From NCBI RefSeq assembly GCF_026626705.1, contig NZ_JAPNKC010000001.1, positions 10,440,001 to 10,504,000 on the forward strand: a DNA stretch of 64,000 bases, in the 5' to 3' direction. The notes under the pieces were generated by a model. The model did not search any database and was not told the DNA's origin. It saw only the letters and a program-made list of their open reading frames with translations. Positions within the stretch are counted from its first letter, which is position 1. Each line of letters begins with the position of its first letter. The DNA is from Pyxidicoccus sp. MSG2. Its GTDB lineage: Bacteria; Myxococcota; Myxococcia; Myxococcales; Myxococcaceae. Of the stretch, positions 9,679 through 18,396 are shown piece after piece. The position numbers and the translations under genes are program-made.

Positions 9679-10104
9679 ATGCCTGGCGCCACGCGGACCA
9701 TCGTCATCAACGCTCCTGTCGAGAAGGTCTTCGACGTCATCACCCAGTACGACCGCTACCCGGAGTTCCTGCCGGAGGTGAAGGAGGTCCGCGCCGCCAA
9801 CCGGCAGGGCAACACGCTGGAGCTCCACTACAAGGTCGACGTGGTGAAGACGATTCGCTACTCCATCCGCGTCACCGAGGAGCGCCCCCGCCGCATGGCA
9901 TGGTCCTTCATCGAAGGTGAGATGATGAAGGACAACAAGGGCAGCTGGGTGCTGGAGCCCGAGGGCGAGGGCAAGACGCGCGCCACCTACAACGTGGAGA
10001 TGGCCCTGGGCCTGCTGGTGCCCAAGGCCGTCGTCAATGCCCTGGTGGATACCTCGCTCCCCAAGATGCTGGAGGCATTCAAGCGCCGCGCCGAGGGTGC
10101 CTGA
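9679..10104 (+). CDS. SRPBCC/START-like protein (RatA/Coq10-type polyketide cyclase family)
   Basis: A 141-residue protein consisting of one START-like helix-grip domain. The opening ATRTIVINAPVEKVFDVITQY, then DRYPEFLPEVKEVR, is characteristic of the polyketide cyclase/COQ10/RatA family, which binds hydrophobic ligands in a deep cavity. Other family members are quinone-binding (Coq10) or ribosome-associated (RatA); the sequence does not decide between these. No signal peptide is present. CGGAGACGGAG lies just upstream of the ATG. It follows glpX on the same strand, and inverted repeats lie downstream. Confidence 0.85.
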   Translation: MPGATRTIVINAPVEKVFDVITQYDRYPEFLPEVKEVRAANRQGNTLELHYKVDVVKTIRYSIRVTEERPRRMAWSFIEGEMMKDNKGSWVLEPEGEGKTRATYNVEMALGLLVPKAVVNALVDTSLPKMLEAFKRRAEGA

Positions 10105-10481
10105 AGACACCCCAAGGTCCCCAAAGACGTCTGACGCAGGCCGTCATGCCCGTTGGGAGCAGGCGGGCAGACGGCCCCGGCGGGAAGGGGCCTTGCCGCC
10201 CCGAATGCCCCGGGTCTGCCCATGAGTTGGACCGCTTGCGGGCCAGTTCGAGGGCATTAGAATGAACATCGTCCGGGCGGTATTTCGCCATCCCTGACAT
10301 TTGCGCCAGGGTCGCCCTGGCCTGGATGTCGGGTGGCGGACGAGCAACCGTGCGAGATGGCTGCGATGTACCCGTTGAGGAACCGGGGTTCTTAATTTGC
10401 ATCTGAGACTGGTGGAAATGGTATTGGGGCGGGACGGCGGGCGTACATCGGGGTACGTAGGCTGAGGGAGACGGAAGACCC
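10105..10481. other. Structured intergenic region with nested inverted repeats
   Basis: This 377-base gap holds no supported protein gene. It contains a nested fold: GGGCAGAC (10165-10172) pairs with GTCTGCCC (10214-10221) and encloses GGCCCC/GGGGCC (10173-10178 with 10187-10192). A separate perfect hairpin GCCAGGG-TCG-CCCTGGC lies at 10315-10331. Around 10390-10405 the DNA turns unusually A/T-rich (TTCTTAATTTGCATC), which may mark a promoter for the small gene at 10482. The region could be a terminator plus 5' leader, or a small RNA. The pairing is seen directly; function is inferred. Confidence 0.4.
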
Positions 10482-10658
10482 ATGCTCGACGCCTTCATCA
10501 TCGAAGAAATCAAGCGACGTGAGCGCCGCCGGGAGGACCATGAGAGGCCGGTGGTGGAGCTGCCGCTGCCCGCTCCTGATGACCGCCCCCGGCGCCGCAC
10601 CGAGACCGAGGACGAGAAGCCGCAGCGGGGCGTGGTGGTCATCGACCTGCTGTCCTGA
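10482..10658 (+). CDS. Small conserved-looking basic/acidic protein, 58 residues
   Basis: A short gene encoding a soluble peptide beginning MLDAFIIEEIKRRERRRED and ending GVVVIDLLS. It has an amphipathic N-terminal helix with dense Arg/Glu, a Pro-rich middle (VELPLPAPDDRP), a charged RRRTETEDEKPQ segment and a hydrophobic C terminus. AGGGAG lies 11 bases before the ATG, and codons end mostly in G or C as in neighbouring genes. A strong compound hairpin follows 40 bases after the stop. I recall similar small peptides in myxobacteria but cannot assign a function; a binding adaptor is possible. Confidence 0.7.
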   Translation: MLDAFIIEEIKRRERRREDHERPVVELPLPAPDDRPRRRTETEDEKPQRGVVVIDLLS

Positions 10659-10698
10659 TTCCAACGCGCGGCCCGGCGGCCGCGACGTGTGTCACCGA

Positions 10699-10741
10699 GC
10701 CCGCGGTGGGAGTCCTCCCCAGAGGACAGCCCCCCGCGGGC
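10699..10741. terminator. Long compound hairpin after the 58-residue gene
   Basis: The outer arms GCCCGCGG (10699-10706) and CCGCGGGC (10734-10741) pair perfectly. An inner stem GTCCTC/GAGGAC (10712-10717 with 10722-10727) closes a CCCA loop, and GGG/CCC extends the pairing between them. A second small hairpin, GGCCC-TTAC-GGGCC, lies at 10775-10788. The site is between a plus-strand stop and a minus-strand stop, so a bidirectional terminator is likely, although there is no U-tract. Confidence 0.55.
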
Positions 10742-10795
10742 TTCGCGCATCCAGGGGCTGGGGAACTGGCGCCCGGCCCTTACGGGCCCGACCCC

Positions 10796-11896
10796 TCACA
10801 CCGCGGCGAGCGCCAGCAGGTGTCTCGGGTGGTACACGTCCCAGAGGGGGCCCTTCACCGTGGACAGCGCCTCCAGCACGCCCTTGCGCCAGTCGGCTGG
10901 GAGCGCCTCCTCGCCGTGGAAGGCCCCCACCAGCGCCCCCGTAATCGCGGCGTGGGCCTCCGTGTCGCCCCCGCGGTGGACGACGTCGAGCAGCGCGGCC
11001 TCGGCGCTCGGGGCGTGGAGCAGCTCCCAGAAGGCCAGCCGGAAGGCGACGCGCACGGCGTGCAGCGGCCGGTGCAGGTGCAGTTCCGGACCGTAGAGGC
11101 ACGGGTCCTCCTGGCGGGCCAGCACCAGGTCCTCTCGGAGGAGGGCGGAGGCATGCGTCACCTCCTGGACGTAGTCGCTGGCGGAGCGCCCGAGCGCCGC
11201 TCCCGCCACGAGCAGGCCGGACTCCGCGGCGACGAGGAGGTCCTCGGGCTTGAGCTCCGCGCCGCTGGTGACGGCGCGCGCCAGGGCCGCGTTGAAGGCG
11301 GCGCAGGCGAGCTGGCAGCGCGGGTCGAAGTGGGTGAGGGCGGAGTCCTCCAGCGAGGCCTGGGTGCGCGCGGCGGTGTCGCCCGCCAGGTACACGCCCA
11401 GGGGCGCGGTGCGTGCCAGGCTCCCCACCCCCGAGGGCTGACGGTAGGCGCGCAGCCACACGCGGCGGCCGGCGCCCAGCGGCAGGCCCTGCTGGCATTC
11501 CTCCAGCACTTCCTTCATCGGCTCGCTGACGTCGAAGGCGTGGGGCTGCCAGGCGCGGTAGCGGCGGAGCGCGTCCGCGGCGTCATAGCGCCTCAAGTCC
11601 CTGAGGCTGTGTCCGAGGCAGGCCGCCAGCTGCACCTCCTCTGTCACCTGGCCCTTGCGCAGCTCGTGTGGCCCCCCGCCCATCAGCTTGAGGTAGGGGC
11701 CCTCGGCGGGCGTGGGGAAGGACACCGCCATGAGGGGGCGGTGCGCGGTGGGCACGGAGAGGGCGTTGCCCACGGCCAGGCCCAGCAGCGCTCCCCGGCG
11801 TCGCTGGGCAAGGAGGGGGTCAGGCCCCTTGGGGGCATTGCGGCGGTTGGGCGGCATTCGACGGGTGGACACTGTAGCAGTGCCGGATGCGAGCAT
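10796..11896 (-). CDS. ADP-ribosylglycohydrolase-family protein with altered metal site
   Basis: A 366-residue protein with the all-helical DraG/ADP-ribosylglycohydrolase fold, recognised by RRGALLGLAVGNAL near the N terminus and by VVHRGGDTEAHAAITGALVGAF near the C terminus. Family members remove ADP-ribose from proteins or nucleic acids using two Mg ions held by Asp residues in GDA, TDDT and GGDTDT motifs. Here these read GNA, TEEV and GGDTEA, so several Asp ligands are replaced by Asn or Glu. Activity may be changed or lost. The start at 11896 has GGAGCGGG about 9 bases upstream; a later ATG at 11857 is possible. It is divergent from eno with only 40 bases between starts. Confidence 0.8.
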   Translation of the reverse strand: MLASGTATVSTRRMPPNRRNAPKGPDPLLAQRRRGALLGLAVGNALSVPTAHRPLMAVSFPTPAEGPYLKLMGGGPHELRKGQVTEEVQLAACLGHSLRDLRRYDAADALRRYRAWQPHAFDVSEPMKEVLEECQQGLPLGAGRRVWLRAYRQPSGVGSLARTAPLGVYLAGDTAARTQASLEDSALTHFDPRCQLACAAFNAALARAVTSGAELKPEDLLVAAESGLLVAGAALGRSASDYVQEVTHASALLREDLVLARQEDPCLYGPELHLHRPLHAVRVAFRLAFWELLHAPSAEAALLDVVHRGGDTEAHAAITGALVGAFHGEEALPADWRKGVLEALSTVKGPLWDVYHPRHLLALAAV

Positions 11897-11924
11897 GCTT
11901 GCCCGCTCCGGGGCCCTCTTCTAG

Positions 11925-13235
<1,311 letters not shown>

Positions 13236-13239
13236 GCCC

Positions 13240-14028
13240 GTGAGCGACAAGCAACCGCGCATCCTCGTCTCCAACGACGACGGCTACTTCTCCGAGGGCC
13301 TCAAGGCACTCGTGGACGCCGTGACACCGCTGGGCGAGGTGTGGGTGGTGGCGCCAGACCGCGAGCAGAGCGCCGCCTCGCACGCCATCTCCCTGCACCG
13401 GCCGCTGCGCATCAAGGAGGTGCGCGAGCGGTGGTTCGCCATCGACGGCACCCCGGCGGACAGCGCTTATCTGGCGATCAACCACCTCCTGAAGGATGAT
13501 CGCCCGGCTCTCATGGTTTCCGGCATCAATCACGGCGCGAATCTGGCCGAAGACGTCATGTACTCCGGCACGGTGGCGGCGGCGATGGAAGGGGCCATCC
13601 TCGGGGTGCCCGCCATCGCCTTCAGCCTCGTGGCCCGGGGGCAGTTCGACTTCGGTCCGGCGGCCCGCTTCGCCCGCTCGCTGGTGGCGAGCGCGCTGGC
13701 GCGTCCGCTGCCGCCGAGGATGCTCCTCAACGTGAACATCCCCGGTGGGGTGGAGCCGGACGGCTACGTGGTGACGCGCCAGGGCCGGCACACCTACGGG
13801 TACGAGGTGGTGGAGAAGGTGGACCCGCGGGGCCGCAAGTACTACTGGATTGGCGGCAGCGAGTACCAGCACGAGGACATCCCGGGCAGCGACTGCAATG
13901 CGGTGCACCTGGACCGGCGCATCTCCGTGACGCCGCTGCACTTCGAGCTGACGGACCACGGGCGCATGGGTGACCTGGCGGGGTGGCGGCTCGAGGGCTT
14001 CGACCGGCACGAACCGGACGGTGCCTAG
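13240..14028 (+). CDS. surE: 5'/3'-nucleotidase SurE
   Basis: Metal-dependent survival protein that dephosphorylates nucleoside monophosphates (and some polyphosphates) in the cytoplasm. The 262-residue length is typical. The N-terminal ILVSNDDGYFSEGL carries the metal-binding DD pair. VVAPDREQSAASHAISLHRPL, DGTPADSAYLAI and VSGINHGANLAEDVMYSGTVAAAMEG are classic SurE blocks. The start is GTG at 13240, 4 bases after eno. The next gene begins 2 bases after its stop, so eno-surE-LysM/M23 form one unit. Pairing SurE with a LysM/M23 lipoprotein recalls the surE-pcm-nlpD gene order of enterobacteria. Confidence 0.95.
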   Translation: MSDKQPRILVSNDDGYFSEGLKALVDAVTPLGEVWVVAPDREQSAASHAISLHRPLRIKEVRERWFAIDGTPADSAYLAINHLLKDDRPALMVSGINHGANLAEDVMYSGTVAAAMEGAILGVPAIAFSLVARGQFDFGPAARFARSLVASALARPLPPRMLLNVNIPGGVEPDGYVVTRQGRHTYGYEVVEKVDPRGRKYYWIGGSEYQHEDIPGSDCNAVHLDRRISVTPLHFELTDHGRMGDLAGWRLEGFDRHEPDGA

Positions 14029-14030
14029 CG

Positions 14031-14984
14031 TTGAAGTCCTCCGTGTCCAGCCGAGCGGGTGGGGCGCTCCGGGTGTTCCTCGTGGCCGTGCTGTTCGCCG
14101 GCTGCGCGGGAACCCGGGCGGCCGCACCCGGTCCGGACACGGCGTGGGCCCCGGCGGATGACGTGAAGGGCGCGGCGCCCGCCGGGACGTCCTCGGGGAC
14201 GGTGTCCACGGGGAAGGGGAGCCCGTTCCCATTCGCCCTGAGGTCCGCGCACGCGGAGCCGGAGTTGGTGTCCGTGCGCCACCGCGTGGCGGCGGGCGAG
14301 ACGATGTATCGCATCGCGAAGACGTACGGCCTCACGGTGGAGGAGCTGGGGGCGGCCAACGGCATCAAGGCGCCGTGGACGCTCGCGGTGGGACAGGAGC
14401 TGACCGTCCCCGGGGTGGAGCGGAGTGCTCCCTCGGAGGCGCATGAGGTGCTGGCCGAGGCGGACTCGGAGCCGGTGCGGACGTCCCCGGAAGGCGGGCC
14501 CCGGCGCAGTGTGCCGGTGGTGGCGCGCCGCGAGGAGCCGCCGTCGCGCTCGCGTCCGGCGTCGCGTCCGGGTGTGGGCTCGCGGCCGCGAGTGGCCACG
14601 CAGGGCATGTTGGACTGGCCGCTGAAGGGCGTGTTGTACGGGCGGTTCGGGAAGAAGGGCAGGGAGCCGCACGACGGCATCGACCTGGCCGCGCCCGCGG
14701 GGAGCCCGGTGAAGACCGCGCAGGAGGGCACGGTGCTCTACGCGGGCGAGCAGCGTGGCTACGGCAACATCGTCATCGTCGAGCACTCGAGCCAGTTGAT
14801 TACGTTGTACGCGCACAACCGCGATTTGCGCGTGCGCACGGGGCAGCGGGTGCTGGCGGGGCAGGTGATTGCCACGGTGGGCGAGTCCGGGAAGACGTCC
14901 GGCCCGCACCTGCACTTCGAGGTCCGCCTGGACGGCAAGCCGATGGACCCGCTGGACTACCTCGGCCCCATGCCGTCTTCCTGA
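14031..14984 (+). CDS. NlpD-like lipoprotein: LysM plus M23 peptidase domain
   Basis: Predicted envelope lipoprotein (317 residues from TTG 14031) acting on peptidoglycan. The leader ends VLFAGC, a lipobox. A LysM domain follows (SVRHRVAAGETMYRIAKTYG, then ELGAANGI and LAVGQELTVPG). After an Arg/Ser/Pro-rich linker comes an M23 domain: REPHDGIDLAAPAGSPV, ALYAGEQRGYGN-like strands, and GPHLHFEVRLDGKP. The zinc ligands His and Asp of HDGID and the HLHFE motif are present, so the enzyme could be active, unlike E. coli NlpD. TTG is chosen because it gives a compact signal peptide 2 bases after surE; a GTG at 13983 would overlap surE. Confidence 0.88.
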   Translation: MKSSVSSRAGGALRVFLVAVLFAGCAGTRAAAPGPDTAWAPADDVKGAAPAGTSSGTVSTGKGSPFPFALRSAHAEPELVSVRHRVAAGETMYRIAKTYGLTVEELGAANGIKAPWTLAVGQELTVPGVERSAPSEAHEVLAEADSEPVRTSPEGGPRRSVPVVARREEPPSRSRPASRPGVGSRPRVATQGMLDWPLKGVLYGRFGKKGREPHDGIDLAAPAGSPVKTAQEGTVLYAGEQRGYGNIVIVEHSSQLITLYAHNRDLRVRTGQRVLAGQVIATVGESGKTSGPHLHFEVRLDGKPMDPLDYLGPMPSS

Positions 14985-15049
14985 GTCCGCGGCGGGCGCC
15001 TGTCTGGAGCACTTCTCCCGCTCACCCGATGCCTTGTGATGGAGTTCAC

Positions 15050-15508
15050 ATGAGGGGATGCGCGCTGCTGGTCGCCCTGGCGCTCTGCACGGGTTGTGGC
15101 CACGCGCAGCGTCCGGTGCATGCGCGGACCTATGTCATCTCCGAGGATGCACAGGGAGTCGGCGGCTCTGGCACTCGGGACTGCCATCAAGAGCAGATCC
15201 AGTGCTTTGACAAGTGCTGGAACTCGACCCCGCCATATCCCCATCGCAAGGGAGATGGTTGGCACCATGCCTACTGCACCCGGACCTGCCTGGCGGACTA
15301 CGTGAAGTGCGTCCAGGAGCAGGAGGAAGAGGAGCGGAACAGGCCTCGTCACACCCTGGAGTTCCCGGATGTAGACAGGGCGCTCTCGTGGTTGGGGGAG
15401 CACAAGGCCGAAGTCGCAGTCGGCACTGTCGTCATCGTTGCGGGTGTCGCCTTCATCGTGGCTACAGGAGGCAGCGGTGCGCTGCTCCTGGTGCCGCTTG
15501 TGCTGTGA
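15050..15508 (+). CDS. Cys-rich lipoprotein resembling the SitA polymorphic-toxin carrier family
   Basis: A 152-residue predicted lipoprotein: MRGCALLVALALCTGC ends in a lipobox. The mature part has paired Cys motifs (DCHQEQIQCFDKCWNS, then HAYCTRTC and YVKCVQEQ), a charged EEEERN stretch, a DRALSWLGEHKAEVAVGT segment, and a Gly/Val/Ala-rich hydrophobic tail ending LLLVPLVL. From memory, the Cys pattern and the hydrophobic AVGTVVIVAGVAFIVATGG block resemble SitA lipoproteins, which myxobacteria exchange by TraA/TraB-dependent outer membrane exchange. No C-terminal nuclease domain is visible, so this may be a carrier-only or degenerate form. GGAG precedes ATG 15050; the gene at 15520 follows after 11 bases. 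Confidence 0.6.
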   Translation: MRGCALLVALALCTGCGHAQRPVHARTYVISEDAQGVGGSGTRDCHQEQIQCFDKCWNSTPPYPHRKGDGWHHAYCTRTCLADYVKCVQEQEEEERNRPRHTLEFPDVDRALSWLGEHKAEVAVGTVVIVAGVAFIVATGGSGALLLVPLVL

Positions 15509-15519
15509 CAGGTGGGAAG

Positions 15520-15897
15520 ATGACTTACGACCCAGACTTCGATGTGGATGCCATCATTCGCATCATCGGCACCATCAACGAGAAGTACCCGGACGGCTCC
15601 TTGGAGGACGAAGCCCTCCACATCGCCGCGGGGGCGCTGGTCTATCTTCGGGAGAGCCAGAAGCTGGGTGAGTACCGGGCGTACTTTCGTAAGTACTTCG
15701 CTCCCGCTACCAGCGCGGCACTCGTCGCTCAGTCCTTCACGTCCCGGACAGAGGCCGATGCCTGGCTTGCGAGCGGCGCGGCTCCGGACGGCGCGCTCGT
15801 GAGCATCGCGGGTGAGGGCTTCACCGTCGTGAGACTGCCTGACCGGTGGGAGTTTCTTAGAACGCCGCTTCCCGAAGAGCTGCGCCCACCTGAATAG
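15520..15897 (+). CDS. Small acidic protein, possible immunity/partner of the upstream lipoprotein
   Basis: A 125-residue soluble protein without signal peptide or membrane segment. The N-terminal half is helical (MTYDPDFDVDAIIRIIGTIN, then EALHIAAGALVYLRE). The second half carries SRTEADAWLASGAAPDGALV and SIAGEGFTVVRLPDRWEF, a beta-rich region. I recall paralogues with EADAWL and a GEPYTV-like segment beside lipoprotein genes in Myxococcus genomes, which would fit an immunity role like SitI; this is memory plus context, not proof. GGTGGGAAG lies just upstream of the ATG, and the lipoprotein stop is 11 bases away, so the two are cotranscribed. Confidence 0.65.
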   Translation: MTYDPDFDVDAIIRIIGTINEKYPDGSLEDEALHIAAGALVYLRESQKLGEYRAYFRKYFAPATSAALVAQSFTSRTEADAWLASGAAPDGALVSIAGEGFTVVRLPDRWEFLRTPLPEELRPPE

Positions 15898-15907
15898 CTC
15901 GGAGTGG

Positions 15908-15928
15908 GCCCACGTAGGTTGCGTGGGC
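15908..15928 (+). terminator. Hairpin after the lipoprotein/partner pair
   Basis: GCCCACG (15908-15914) and CGTGGGC (15922-15928) form a perfect 7-bp stem with a 7-base loop, 10 bases after the stop of the partner gene. There is no U-tract. A terminator role is inferred from position. Confidence 0.45.
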
Positions 15929-16029
15929 GTGCGGACGGCCGCCAGCCTGCCCAGCGATTTTCGGGTACCGGCTGTCGCCCGCTACCTCCCTCTCCGTGGG
16001 AGGCCCGGGTAGGGGTAGAGTCTCGCGCC

Positions 16030-17166
16030 GTGCCGCGCTCCCTCCCGTTGCTTGTCTCCCTCGCCATCCTCCTGACCACGGTCGCTCGTGCGCAGGCTCC
16101 GTCCGCCGAGGGCAGTGCCCCGCCCGCTCCCGCCGCCGAGGCGCCGGCTCCCGCGCCGGCCCCGGTGACGCCGCCCGCCGTGGAGACACCGGCCGCCACT
16201 CCCGCGCCGAAGCCCGAGCAGGAAGCCCTCGTCGTCGCGGTGCTGACGCTCGAGTCCAACGAGTCCGCTCGCGACTCCGCGCCCGGAGTCACGTCCCTCA
16301 TCGCCTCGCGCCTCGCCGAGTCCTCGCGCCTGCGTGTCCTCTCCCAGCGCGACATCGAGACCGTGCTCGACGCGGAGCGCCAGCGGCAGCTCCTCGGCAT
16401 CAAGTCCTGTGACCGTGGCGCGTGCCTCCAGGAGCTGTCCTCCATCACCGGCGCCCGCTACATCATCACCGGCCGCCTGGACCGCTTCGGCGACCAGTAC
16501 CTCCTCACCGCCAGCCTCGTCGACACCATCGGAGGCCGCAGCCTGGCCAAGCCTCGAGCCGAAGCCCCCGAGGCCGACACCCTCCTGCGCACCGCCGAGG
16601 CCGTCGCCGATGAGCTTCTCGCCGCGCTCGTCACTCCCGGGGAGACGGGCTCGGGTCGTCCCCTCCTGGGCGGCCCCAGGACGGGCGGCGGTGGCTTCGT
16701 GCTCGGCCTGCGCATCAACAACAACTTCATCGACAACCTCGCCACCCTCAACCCGGGCGGCGATCTGGAAATCGGCTACTGGTTCCACCCCGAGTGGGTT
16801 GGCTTCGCGCAGATTGGCTTCAACTACGTGCGCTCCAACACCGAGGGCGCCAAGGGCGGACTCAACGTCCTGCCCAGCCTCGTGGGCCTTCGCCACTACC
16901 ACAACCTGGCGAAGCCCCTTCGTCCCTACTGGGGCTTCGGCCTGGGCGTGCAGCTGTCCTTCGGCGACTTCGGCATCTTCCAGTCCACCGGCCCGCTGCC
17001 CACCGTCGTCGGCTTCGGCGGCCTCGAGTACCTCATCGCCGGCCACGTGGGCCTCCAGCTCGAGGTCGGCACCAACGTCGCGCAGGCGGTGATGGGCCTC
17101 GCCGAGTCCAAGCTCGGTGACGGCCTCAACCTGGACCTCAACGCGGGCATCGCCTACCACTTCTGA
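16030..17166 (+). CDS. Outer-membrane protein with N-terminal CsgG/FlgO-like domain
   Basis: A 378-residue exported protein. The signal peptide (PRSLPLLVSLAILLTTVARA) is followed by an Ala/Pro-rich spacer. Then comes a domain with LVVAVLTLESNESARDSAPG, LIASRLAESSRLRVLSQRDIE, SCDRGACLQELSSITGARYI and GRLDRFGDQYLLTASLVDT, the pattern of CsgG/FlgO/TolB-N-like domains of envelope proteins. From about residue 215 it is rich in alternating beta strands (GGGFVLGLRINNN, EIGYWFHPEWVGFAQIGFNYV) and ends LNAGIAYHF, with the terminal Phe typical of outer-membrane barrels. The GTG start at 16030 has AGGGGTAGAG upstream. A TPR lipoprotein follows after 14 bases, suggesting a joint envelope function. Confidence 0.75.
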   Translation: MPRSLPLLVSLAILLTTVARAQAPSAEGSAPPAPAAEAPAPAPAPVTPPAVETPAATPAPKPEQEALVVAVLTLESNESARDSAPGVTSLIASRLAESSRLRVLSQRDIETVLDAERQRQLLGIKSCDRGACLQELSSITGARYIITGRLDRFGDQYLLTASLVDTIGGRSLAKPRAEAPEADTLLRTAEAVADELLAALVTPGETGSGRPLLGGPRTGGGGFVLGLRINNNFIDNLATLNPGGDLEIGYWFHPEWVGFAQIGFNYVRSNTEGAKGGLNVLPSLVGLRHYHNLAKPLRPYWGFGLGVQLSFGDFGIFQSTGPLPTVVGFGGLEYLIAGHVGLQLEVGTNVAQAVMGLAESKLGDGLNLDLNAGIAYHF

Positions 17167-17180
17167 GAGTCGGAGCCTCC

Positions 17181-18314
17181 ATGTCCCCGCGCCTCCTGCC
17201 CCTGCTCCTATTGCTCGCCGCCGCCGCATGTGACGAAGGCCCCCCGCGCGTCAACCCCAAGGACCACGCCGAGGGGCTCTACCTCAAGGGCACCGCCGAG
17301 TACCTCCAGGGACAGTTCGAGGCCTCCCTCGCCTCCTTCGAGGCGATGAGGCAGATCCTCCCCAACGACCCGCGCCTGCCCGCCGCCCGGGGCGAGGTCT
17401 ACCTGTCCATGGGCCGCATCAACGAGGCCTCCGCCGAGTTCGAAGCGGCCATCAAGCTCGACCCCAAGCGCTCCACCAACTGGAGCCGCCTGGGCTTCAT
17501 CCAGGCCCAGCTCGGCAAGGTGCCCGAGGCCCAGAGCTCCCTGCGCAAGGCCGTCGCCCTCTATCCGAACGACTACAACGCGCTCGAGTCCCTCGGCGAG
17601 CTGCACCTCAAGCAGGGCGAGAAGGACGAGGCCGTCCGCCACTTCATGCTCGCCGCCACCGCCGCGTTCGGCGAGACGAAGTCCCTGCTGACGATGCGCG
17701 CGCTGGACGTGCTCACGCAGCAGGGGAAGAACGACGAGGTGCTGGCGCTCGCCAACCGCGCGGTGGGCGAAGGCGTGCGCACGACCGAGGTGCTGTCCAC
17801 GCTGGGGGATGCCCTCGTGCGCGCGGGCAAGCTCCCCGAGGCCGCCATGGCCTACAAGGACGCCGCGAGCCGCTCGCGCATGGACCCGACGCTCTGGGAG
17901 CTCGTGGGGGAAATCCACATGCGACTGGACAAGCCCGGTGACGCCATCGCCGCGTACAAGGAGTCGCTCAAAATCAAGAACCGGGCCGTCGTGCATGTCG
18001 CGCTCGCGCGCATCCACCTCGCCATGCAGGACCGCGAGGGCGCGCTGGACGAGCTCAACGCGGCCCTGGAGTCCGTCTCCGGCAAGGACACCCGCGAGCT
18101 GCGCGAGCTGGCCGACCTGCTCGCGGACCTGGACCGCAAGCCGGACGCGCTGCGCATCCTCGCCAGCCTCAGCGCGGAGCAGGAGCACGTGAAGGACGCC
18201 GAGCTCCAGCTCACCACCGCCCGCCTGGCGCGTGAGCTGAAGGACGCCGCCGTGCTCCAGTCCGCATGCGCTCGCGCCACCGCGGCCGATGCCGGTGTGA
18301 AGAAGTGTCCGTGA
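17181..18314 (+). CDS. TPR-repeat lipoprotein
   Basis: A 377-residue predicted lipoprotein (leader LLPLLLLLAAAAC, lipobox AAAC) made of about nine tetratricopeptide repeats, for example GTAEYLQGQFEASLASFEAM, GEVYLSMGRINEASAEFEAA, GELHLKQGEKDEAVRHFMLA and GEIHMRLDKPGDAIAAYKES. TPR solenoids act as protein-binding scaffolds, so this is probably a periplasmic or outer-membrane assembly factor. It lies 14 bases after the CsgG-like outer-membrane gene and has GGAG upstream. A short hairpin starts immediately after its stop. Confidence 0.85.
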   Translation: MSPRLLPLLLLLAAAACDEGPPRVNPKDHAEGLYLKGTAEYLQGQFEASLASFEAMRQILPNDPRLPAARGEVYLSMGRINEASAEFEAAIKLDPKRSTNWSRLGFIQAQLGKVPEAQSSLRKAVALYPNDYNALESLGELHLKQGEKDEAVRHFMLAATAAFGETKSLLTMRALDVLTQQGKNDEVLALANRAVGEGVRTTEVLSTLGDALVRAGKLPEAAMAYKDAASRSRMDPTLWELVGEIHMRLDKPGDAIAAYKESLKIKNRAVVHVALARIHLAMQDREGALDELNAALESVSGKDTRELRELADLLADLDRKPDALRILASLSAEQEHVKDAELQLTTARLARELKDAAVLQSACARATAADAGVKKCP

Positions 18315-18331
18315 GCCGCGCGACACGCGGC
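18315..18331 (+). terminator. Hairpin directly after the TPR lipoprotein stop
   Basis: GCCGCG (18315-18320) and CGCGGC (18326-18331) pair perfectly around the loop CGACA. A second stem, GGCACG/CGTGCC (18363-18368 with 18376-18381), precedes the ribosome-binding site of the next gene. Either could attenuate read-through into the MBL gene. No U-tract is present. Confidence 0.4.
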
Positions 18332-18396
18332 GCCTGGCCCGGCTCGTCGTTATTGGGACGCCGGCACGTGAAGTCCGTGCCCCAGGAGAACCACTC

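Noticed and set aside
10410-10435. Possible sigma54 promoter (CTGG...TTGG) before the 58-residue gene
   Set aside because: The GG-N10-GC spacing and the -12 GC are not met.
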